NCBI GenBank assembly: GCA_013043945.1
Contig: JABEUW010000088.1
Location: 1 to 12,874, forward strand
Origin: Vulcanimicrobiota bacterium
Lineage (GTDB): Bacteria; Vulcanimicrobiota; Vulcanimicrobiia; Vulcanimicrobiales; Vulcanimicrobiaceae
Direction of reading: 5' to 3'
DNA: 12,874 nucleotides
Shown here: positions 7,274 to 12,874 of the stretch, in pieces
Layout of the letters: each line of letters starts with the position of its first letter
Numbering within the stretch: position 1 is the first letter of the stretch
Translations under genes and position numbers: made by a program
Notes under the pieces: model-generated
The model's input: the letters and a program-made list of their open reading frames with translations, nothing else
The model's database searches: none
What the model was told of the DNA's origin: nothing

Positions 7274-8177
7274 TCTGCCCTTCGTGTTGTACGGCGTGTC
7301 CGCCAAACTGATTGCGTAATGCGGCGATCACCTTCGCACTGAACGACTCGTCCTGTCGCGATGCGAAACGCGCGAGTAAGGAAAGGGTGATGACCGGAGC
7401 CGGAACGTTCTCATCGATTGCCGCCTGAACGGTCCAGCGCCCTTCACCGGTATCGTCGACGTAGCCGCGGATGCCTTCGAGTTTTGCATCGTCGGTAAAC
7501 GCGAGGACCGCGAGTTCCAATAGCCAGGAGCGGACGACGCTACCGTGCGACCAAATAGAGGCGAGTTGCTTGAGATCGAACGGGAACGGCGACTTTTCGA
7601 GAATTTCGAATCCTTCGCCATAGGCCTGCAGCATGCCGTATTCGATGCCGTTGTGAACCATCTTTGAAAAATGCCCGGCACCGGCGGGCCCGACGTGTGC
7701 GTAGCCGCCGATCGGCGCGAGGCTGGTAAAGATCGGTTCGCAGCGTCGAACGGCGTCGTCGTCGCCCCCGACCATCAGACAATATCCCTCTCGTAGGCCC
7801 CATACCCCTCCGCTGGTGCCGGCATCGACTAAGGATACACCGCGGGCCTTCGCACGTTCGTAGGCGGCGAGCCCGTCCTTGTAGTTGGTATTACCACCGT
7901 CGACGATAATATCGCCACGTTCGAGCAACGCGAGCAAATCGTCGATCGTTTGGTCGGTCGGTGCGCCCGAAGGGACCATGATCCAGATAACGCGCGGTCG
8001 ATCGGTTATACCGCTAACGAGTTCGGCGAGCGATCCCGCCCCGGTCGCTCCCCCCTGCGCACAGGCCGCGACCGCGGCGGTGCTGCGATCGTAGGCGACG
8101 ACCCGATGCCCGTGCTGGAGCAAACGCGTCACCATGTTTGCGCCCATTTTCCCTAAGCCTACCATTCCAATTTGCAC
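7266..8177 (-). CDS. gnd: 6-phosphogluconate dehydrogenase (decarboxylating), short NAD-type form
   Basis: Oxidatively decarboxylates 6-phosphogluconate to ribulose-5-P. At 303 residues it belongs to the short class (about 300 residues), not the ~470-residue class of E. coli Gnd. N-terminal Rossmann motif GLGKMG (7-12). The second beta strand ends in VVAYDRS with Asp30, a residue that normally favours NAD over NADP because it meets the adenosine ribose hydroxyls; the long NADP enzymes have an Asn-Arg-Thr there. Substrate and catalytic elements are DGGNTNY (93-99), GTSGGVWGLREGYCLMVGG (120-138), and GHFSKMVHNGIEYG (168-181) with catalytic Lys172 and Glu179. The GTG start at 8177 places the Rossmann motif at the usual distance; the ribosome site is weak (AGAGAG-like). 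It lies 36 bases after the tal-pgi stop, the widest gap in the operon, and overlaps zwf by 8 bases. NAD preference is inferred from sequence, not shown. Confidence 0.94.
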   Translation of the reverse strand: MQIGMVGLGKMGANMVTRLLQHGHRVVAYDRSTAAVAACAQGGATGAGSLAELVSGITDRPRVIWIMVPSGAPTDQTIDDLLALLERGDIIVDGGNTNYKDGLAAYERAKARGVSLVDAGTSGGVWGLREGYCLMVGGDDDAVRRCEPIFTSLAPIGGYAHVGPAGAGHFSKMVHNGIEYGMLQAYGEGFEILEKSPFPFDLKQLASIWSHGSVVRSWLLELAVLAFTDDAKLEGIRGYVDDTGEGRWTVQAAIDENVPAPVITLSLLARFASRQDESFSAKVIAALRNQFGGHAVQHEGQNG

Positions 8178-8213
8178 GCGTGAGCTCTCTTTCTCGATCG
8201 ACCGTTGAAGTCG

Positions 8214-11057
8214 CTATTTTGCTGTTGATGCGGATAATGAAGCGTCGACGCTCGCTTCGAACTGCTGTAATGCGGGATCGATAGCGCCGTTGAGATGAAC
8301 GCGCGCGCCGCGGCGGGCGCGTTTGTCGAGCGACTGCAGATCGCCGAGTGCTTGCGCGGCGAGCAGCGTGCGGAAGGTGACGTTCATACCTGGAATCGGC
8401 CGATCTTCAGGTTCATCGGCAACGATTTGTAGGAAGAACGCGCTCGATGGGCCGCCTTTGTGAAGCTGTCCCGTCGAATGGAGGAAGCGCGGCCCGAAGC
8501 CGACCGTCGTCGCAACGCGGAGCGCGTCGCGAATCGCCACGCGGAGCGCGTCGAGCCTCTCGATATGCTTGGCGTCGCGCTCGAGATATGCCGTAATGGC
8601 GACGTAGTCGCCCGGACGTATCTGCCCGAGGAGTGCGCGTAACGCCGACGGCGCATCGGTTCCGGAGATGCCCGCGCTCCCCGCGAGCAACGTGAGGTCG
8701 AAGCTCTCGCTGCGGACGTTCGGTGCGGGAAGATCGATGCGGCCGCTCTGGGCGTAGCTTGCTAGGAGGCTCTTCGTATTGTCCTTCGATTCTTGAACGT
8801 TTGGTTGATCGAAGGCGTCGATCGCGAGAAGCGCACCGACGGTCGCCGTCGCGATCTCCCAAAGGTAGAATTGTTCGCCGATATCGTAGAGATCGTTCAT
8901 CGCCAATCGTACGACCGGGTGCCCCGCACTCTCGAGCGCAGCGAGCCGGGCGAGATCTTCGGCGCTCGGATCCGGCAACGTATCGCCGACGTAGACGAAG
9001 AGGCGATCGTTTCCGTACGCCTCGGGCGCGCCGAGGGCTTCGCCTTCGATTGGAATGACGCCGCGACCAAGTTTGCCGGTCGATTCGGCGATGAGCTGCT
9101 CGCACCACGTTCCAAACGTAGCGATTGCGGGGTGGCAAACGATGGTCAGTTTATCGCGGCCGGCGAGCGCGAGGGCGCCGATGGTCGCACCGAAATGAAC
9201 GCCGGGTGCGACGCGCGGATCGACAACGCGGTCGTTGGCGTGCATCGCGCCGAGCGCGCGATCGAGCAGGAGGGGCACGTTCAGCCCGGAGAGAGCGGCG
9301 GGGAGCATACCGAAGTACGAGAGCGCCGAGTAGCGCCCGCCGATATTCGGATCGTTGAGATAGATCGCGAGGAAATCGTGCTGCTTTGCGACGCTCTCCA
9401 TACTCGTTCCGGCGTCGGTAATAGCGACGAAATGCGAACCCGCTTTCGCGGCGCCGACCAGCTTGGTGATTTTTTCGTGGAAGTAGGCAAAGTATGCATT
9501 CGGCTCGGTGGTGGAGCCGCTCTTGCTCGCAACGATAAAGAGTGTCTGCGTGAGATCGAGCGCCCCTTCGAGCGCGATAATCTGTGCCGGGTCGGTCGAA
9601 TCGAGGACGTGTAGCTCCGGAAAGCCCGACGTCTTTCCGAAGGTCGCGCGCAAGACGTCGGGGGCGAGCGAACTTCCACCCATTCCGAGCACGACGACGT
9701 GCGAAAATCGGCGCCGAACCTCTCCGGCAAATGCCGCAAGGTTCGGCGTCGACTCGAGCAGGTGCTGCGGAATATCGAGCCAGCCTAATGCATGCTTGAT
9801 AATCTCGGCGTGCTCGGGTGCCTCAGACCAGAGCGTCGGGTCTTTCGCCCAAAGCCGTTTGAGAAACTCCGCATCGTTCATTTTCTCGACCGCGAGATCG
9901 ACGTGCGGACGAAGATCGCCGAGCGAGGTAACGACGCGCTCCTTCGATTCGGCGAGCATTTTCTGTTTATAGACGATCGCACCGAGCAGGGCCGCATAGG
10001 AATCGGAGAAGAGCGAGACGCCTTCAACTTGCAAGGCGTGGGTAACGTCGAAGAGCGAGATGCCGACCTCGCGTAGGCGCTCCATCACGCCGTGTGCTTC
10101 ATCGAGCCCTTCGAGCACGCTCCCGGCGTGCGGGTGCCCATGGTCGAGCAAGGCGTCGAGCGTCGCCGGCGGCATGGTGTTGACCGTGTGCTCGCCGACG
10201 ACGGTTTCGACGTACATCAGGTCGGGATATTGTGGGTTCTTCGTCGACGTGCTCGCCCAGAGCGGGCGTTGCACGCGGGCGCCGGCGGCCTTGGCCTTCG
10301 CAAAGGGGGCGCCGAAGAAAATCTCTTCGAATTTTTGGTAGGTAAGCTTCAGGTTGGCGATGCCAGCTTTCCCGAGCATATTCTCGAGCCGCTCGCCCTT
10401 ATCGATGCGTGCCTGGATGAGTTTATCGATCGCCGAGTCGATACGACTGACGAAAACGCTGTTGACCGAGGCGATGGAATCGACCGCTAGGCCGGCGGCG
10501 ATGCGACGCTCGATTCCGCGTACGTAGGCCATCGCCGTTTTTTCGTACATTTCGATGGCGAAAATCAAGGTGACGTTGATATTGATACCGGAGAAGATGC
10601 ACTCTTCGATCGCGGCGATGCCTTCGTTGGTTCCGGGAATCTTCACCATCAGGTTCGGGCGGTCGACGCGTTTCCAGAGGCTCTTCGCCATCGCGATCGT
10701 CCCGGCCGTGTCGCGCGCGAGTAACGGCGAGACTTCGAGACTGACGAAGCCGTCGCCGCCCTTCGATGCGGAATAGACGCCCGAGAACTCATCGCAGGCG
10801 TTGCGAATATCGGCGATCGCGAGATCCCAAAAGAGCGCATCGGCGTCGCGTTCGCTGCCGAGAAGCGAGCGTAACTGCTCGTCGTAATCGTTGCCTGCCC
10901 CGATCGCCTTTTCAAAGATCGTCGGGTTGCTCGTCATGCCGCGAAGGCCGTTCTCGATGAGGCGTTTCAGTTCGCCCGAAGCAAACATCGAACGACGCAG
11001 GTTATCCAACCAGACGCTCTGTCCGCATGCAAGAAGCTGTTCTATGGGGTTGGGCAC
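8214..11057 (-). CDS. tal-pgi: Bifunctional transaldolase / glucose-6-phosphate isomerase (Tal-Pgi fusion)
   Basis: A 947-residue two-enzyme fusion, about the length expected of known Tal-Pgi proteins. Residues 1 to ~370 are transaldolase (sedoheptulose-7-P + glyceraldehyde-3-P to erythrose-4-P + fructose-6-P): GMTSNPTIFEKAI (40-52), Schiff-base Lys139 in NLMVKIPGT (135-143), and SGININVTLIF (156-166). From ~380 comes phosphoglucose isomerase (fructose-6-P to glucose-6-P): GMGGSSLAPDVLR (458-470), SKSGSTTEPN (511-520), GGRYSALS (573-580), EQLIAESTGK (653-662), and FDQPNVQESK (749-758) with the catalytic-type Lys758. About 190 residues follow Lys758, far more than in E. coli-type Pgi, including GFGPRFLHSTGQLHKGGP (853-870). 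Both active sites look intact, so it is a working fusion, not a broken gene. The GTG start at 11057 is backed by a strong AGGAGGT site. It lies 3 bases after tkt. Fusion would hand Tal's fructose-6-P product to Pgi and then to Zwf. Confidence 0.95.
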   Translation of the reverse strand: MPNPIEQLLACGQSVWLDNLRRSMFASGELKRLIENGLRGMTSNPTIFEKAIGAGNDYDEQLRSLLGSERDADALFWDLAIADIRNACDEFSGVYSASKGGDGFVSLEVSPLLARDTAGTIAMAKSLWKRVDRPNLMVKIPGTNEGIAAIEECIFSGININVTLIFAIEMYEKTAMAYVRGIERRIAAGLAVDSIASVNSVFVSRIDSAIDKLIQARIDKGERLENMLGKAGIANLKLTYQKFEEIFFGAPFAKAKAAGARVQRPLWASTSTKNPQYPDLMYVETVVGEHTVNTMPPATLDALLDHGHPHAGSVLEGLDEAHGVMERLREVGISLFDVTHALQVEGVSLFSDSYAALLGAIVYKQKMLAESKERVVTSLGDLRPHVDLAVEKMNDAEFLKRLWAKDPTLWSEAPEHAEIIKHALGWLDIPQHLLESTPNLAAFAGEVRRRFSHVVVLGMGGSSLAPDVLRATFGKTSGFPELHVLDSTDPAQIIALEGALDLTQTLFIVASKSGSTTEPNAYFAYFHEKITKLVGAAKAGSHFVAITDAGTSMESVAKQHDFLAIYLNDPNIGGRYSALSYFGMLPAALSGLNVPLLLDRALGAMHANDRVVDPRVAPGVHFGATIGALALAGRDKLTIVCHPAIATFGTWCEQLIAESTGKLGRGVIPIEGEALGAPEAYGNDRLFVYVGDTLPDPSAEDLARLAALESAGHPVVRLAMNDLYDIGEQFYLWEIATATVGALLAIDAFDQPNVQESKDNTKSLLASYAQSGRIDLPAPNVRSESFDLTLLAGSAGISGTDAPSALRALLGQIRPGDYVAITAYLERDAKHIERLDALRVAIRDALRVATTVGFGPRFLHSTGQLHKGGPSSAFFLQIVADEPEDRPIPGMNVTFRTLLAAQALGDLQSLDKRARRGARVHLNGAIDPALQQFEASVDASLSASTAK

Positions 11058-11060
11058 GGG

Positions 11061-12874
11061 TTACCTCCTCAGCGATTCAAAGCGTTGCCGAGCGCGCTCG
11101 GCGAGATGGGCGGGAGTGAATTGTAGTTCGGCGATGGCATCGGCCATCGGTGCCGAGAGTCCGAAGCGGTCGATCCCGAACGCAAAACCATCGAGCCCGA
11201 CGTAGCGTTCCCAGCCGAGCGTGGCGGCGGCCTCGACGCTGACGCGCTCGCGCACGTTCGAGGGAAGCACGCTTTCGCGATAGCTCTCCGGCTGCGCGTC
11301 GAAGAGCTCCCACGACGGCATCGAGACGACGCGGATGCGCTTGCCTTCGGCGCTGAGCAGCGCGGCGGCATCGCGAGCGAGCGCTACTTCAGAACCAGTG
11401 GCGATAAAAATGCACTCCGGCTTCCCTTCGCAATCGATCAACGTATAGGCGCCGCGTTCGACGGGTGCGGCGCGCTTGCCGAGGAATGGAACCTTTTGTC
11501 GCGTGAGCACGAAGATCCACGGGCGTCCGCGATCGGCGAGCGCCGATTCCCACGCGTTGCGCACTTCGAGCGCGTCGGCGGGGCGAACGACGACCGCATT
11601 CGGGAGTGCGCGGAGACTCGCAAGCTGCTCGATCGGCTGATGGGTCGGGCCATCCTCGCCGAGCAAGAACGAATCGTGGGTGAAGATGAAGAATGCGTGG
11701 AGGTGCGAGAGCGCACTCAGGCGCACCGCTGGTTTGCAGTAATCGAGGAAATTAAAGAACGTCGCGGCGAAGGGCAAGAGGCCGCCGTGCAGGGCGATGC
11801 CGTTGACGATCGCCGCCATCGCGTGCTCGCGCACCCCGAAATGAATATTCCGCCCCGCGTAGCTCGTCGGCTGAAAATCCCCAAGGCCCTTGAGATAGGT
11901 CTTCGTCGACGGATCGAGATCGGCGGAGCCGCCGATGAGTTCGGGAAGTACGGCAGCGACGGCATTCATCACGATGCCGCCGGCGTCGCGCGTCGCGATC
12001 GCGCCGTTGCTCTCGTCGAACTCTGGGAAGGGAATACGCGCCGGTAATTCCCCGCGCAGCGAGCGCTCGAGCTGCGCGCTCGCCTCGGGATGTGCGCCTT
12101 TCCATTTCTCGTAGCGTGCCTTCCAGTCGGCGTGCATCTGCGAGCCACGCTCGCCACATGCGCGAAAGAATGCCAACGCTTCATCGGGTACGTAGAACGG
12201 CGGAGCGAGCGGCCACCCAAGGCGCTCTTTCGTTTTTGCGACGTTCTCCGCGCCGAGCGGCTCGCCGTGGGCTTTGAATGAATCTTGGAGCGGCGATCCG
12301 TAGCCGATATGCGTGCGCACGCAGACGAGCGACGGACGGTCTTCGACGGACTTCGCGGCGGAGATCGCCGCGTCGATCGCTTCGACATCGTTTCCGTGCG
12401 CGATATCGACGAATTGCACGTGCCAACCACAGGCTTCGAAGCGTGCGATATGGTCGTCGGTGAAGGTGATCTCCGTCGGACCGGCGAGCGAGACGCGGTT
12501 GTCGTCGTAGAGCACGATCAAGCGGCCGAGTTGCAGATGCCCTGCAAGCGAGATCGCCTCCTGGCTGATCCCTTCCATGAGGTCGCCGTCGCCGACGATG
12601 GCGTAGGTGTGATGTTCGCTGATGCGCTCGCTGCGATTATAGGTCGCCGCGAGATGGGCTTGGGCGATGGCGATACCGACGGCGTTGGCGATCCCTTGCC
12701 CCAACGGCCCGGTCGTTGCCTCGACGCCGGGCGTATGCCCGACCTCCGGGTGTCCGGGCGTCTTGCTGCCGCGTTGACGGAATGATTCGATATCGGCGAG
12801 CGAGAGATCGTAGCCGGTGAGATAGAGGAGCGCGTAGAGCAGCATCGACCCGTGACCCGCTGACAGGACGAAGC
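11061..12874 (-). CDS. tkt: Transketolase, 5'-truncated by the window edge
   Basis: Thiamine-diphosphate enzyme moving two-carbon units between sugar phosphates. The frame stays open past the ATG at 12845 and reads FVLSAGHGS up to the edge, the start of the family block FVLSxGHGSMLLY, so that ATG is internal. About 60 residues are missing; the full protein would be about 660, as in E. coli. Motifs, counted from Met at 12845: HPEVGHTPGVEATTGPLGQG (32-51), the ThDP/Mg motif GDGDLMEG (85-92) through DDN (114-116), SADLDPSTKT (307-316), the catalytic-Glu segment FGVREHAM (336-343, Glu340), GEDGPTHQP (396-404), and ATGSEV (482-487). All three domains (PP, Pyr, C-terminal) are present. It is the first visible gene of the pentose phosphate operon and ends 3 bases before tal-pgi. 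The operon promoter should lie beyond 12874, or further upstream if more genes precede. Confidence 0.97.
   Translation of the reverse strand, partial: FVLSAGHGSMLLYALLYLTGYDLSLADIESFRQRGSKTPGHPEVGHTPGVEATTGPLGQGIANAVGIAIAQAHLAATYNRSERISEHHTYAIVGDGDLMEGISQEAISLAGHLQLGRLIVLYDDNRVSLAGPTEITFTDDHIARFEACGWHVQFVDIAHGNDVEAIDAAISAAKSVEDRPSLVCVRTHIGYGSPLQDSFKAHGEPLGAENVAKTKERLGWPLAPPFYVPDEALAFFRACGERGSQMHADWKARYEKWKGAHPEASAQLERSLRGELPARIPFPEFDESNGAIATRDAGGIVMNAVAAVLPELIGGSADLDPSTKTYLKGLGDFQPTSYAGRNIHFGVREHAMAAIVNGIALHGGLLPFAATFFNFLDYCKPAVRLSALSHLHAFFIFTHDSFLLGEDGPTHQPIEQLASLRALPNAVVVRPADALEVRNAWESALADRGRPWIFVLTRQKVPFLGKRAAPVERGAYTLIDCEGKPECIFIATGSEVALARDAAALLSAEGKRIRVVSMPSWELFDAQPESYRESVLPSNVRERVSVEAAATLGWERYVGLDGFAFGIDRFGLSAPMADAIAELQFTPAHLAERARQRFESLRR
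11063..11069 (-). promoter_or_regulatory. Strong Shine-Dalgarno for tal-pgi, embedded in the tkt stop region
   Basis: On the minus strand AGGAGGT lies 5 bases before the GTG start at 11057. It is formed by the last two Arg codons (AGG AGG) and the T of the TAA stop of tkt. This is the best ribosome site in the window. It decides the GTG start and implies that tal-pgi is well translated despite the non-ATG codon. Confidence 0.8.

Noticed and set aside
7274..7306. Upstream TTG start for zwf adding 11 residues
   Set aside because: TTG is a weaker start than the ATG at 7273, it would lengthen the overlap with gnd to 41 bases, and the added residues are not part of the usual G6PDH N-terminus.
8178..8213. 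36-base gap between tal-pgi and gnd, considered for an internal promoter
   Set aside because: No convincing -35/-10 pair or operator-like repeat is visible; only a weak purine-rich ribosome site for gnd.
8793..9614. Long + strand open frame of 273 codons opposite tal-pgi
   Set aside because: It lies fully antisense to a gene with intact enzyme motifs. Its translation is Arg/Glu/Asp-rich with no recognisable fold. Long antisense frames are expected here because TCG/CGA-type codons are common and stop codons are rare on the opposite strand.
12843..12845. ATG at 12845 as the true start of transketolase
   Set aside because: The frame continues upstream to the window edge and encodes the conserved block FVLSAGHGS that directly precedes MLLY in transketolases, so this Met is internal.

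Overview
The window is a stretch of ordinary-looking bacterial chromosome, roughly 60% G+C by eye and almost fully coding. It holds two convergent gene clusters that meet near 3.9-4.05 kb. Both clusters run off the window at their 5' ends, so their main promoters are not visible. No non-coding stretch exceeds about 40 bases, except about 120 bases at the convergence point that may itself carry a small gene. I see no RNA gene, mobile element, CRISPR array or attachment site.

Left cluster (+ strand, 2-3890, perhaps to 4054): a tripartite drug-efflux operon. It contains the C-terminal part of an EmrA/HlyD-type periplasmic adaptor, a complete EmrB-type 14-helix major facilitator (DHA2 family) and a complete TolC-type outer-membrane channel. 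The genes are linked by a 1-base stop/start overlap and by an intergenic gap of about 10 bases. A 55-codon reading frame of unknown function starts inside the tolC stop codon (ATGA).

Right cluster (- strand, 12874 down to 4015): transketolase (5' truncated), a transaldolase-glucose-6-phosphate isomerase fusion, a short-form 6-phosphogluconate dehydrogenase, glucose-6-phosphate dehydrogenase, the G6PDH assembly protein OpcA, and 6-phosphogluconolactonase. Spacings are 3 bases, 36 bases, 8-base overlap, 2 bases and 4-base ATGA overlap, so this is very probably one operon. It encodes the whole oxidative pentose phosphate branch plus transketolase and transaldolase. The Pgi half of the fusion can return fructose-6-P to glucose-6-P, so with ribose-5-P isomerase and ribulose-5-P epimerase (not in this window) the set could run as a cycle that produces reducing power.

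Organism: EmrA and TolC imply a diderm (outer-membrane) cell. OpcA beside zwf is typical of Cyanobacteria and Actinobacteria, while Tal-Pgi fusions are scattered among several phyla. Together with the high G+C this suggests a deep-branching diderm lineage of the Terrabacteria side, for example Eremiobacterota (WPS-2) or relatives. This is inference; no marker gene in the window fixes it.

I found no clearly new system. The most interesting points are the one-operon cyclic pentose phosphate layout with an apparent NADP/NAD cofactor split, the long extra C-terminal part of the Pgi half, the unrecognised small gene at the convergence point, and a strong excess of the palindrome CGATCG (including HIP1-like GCGATCGC).
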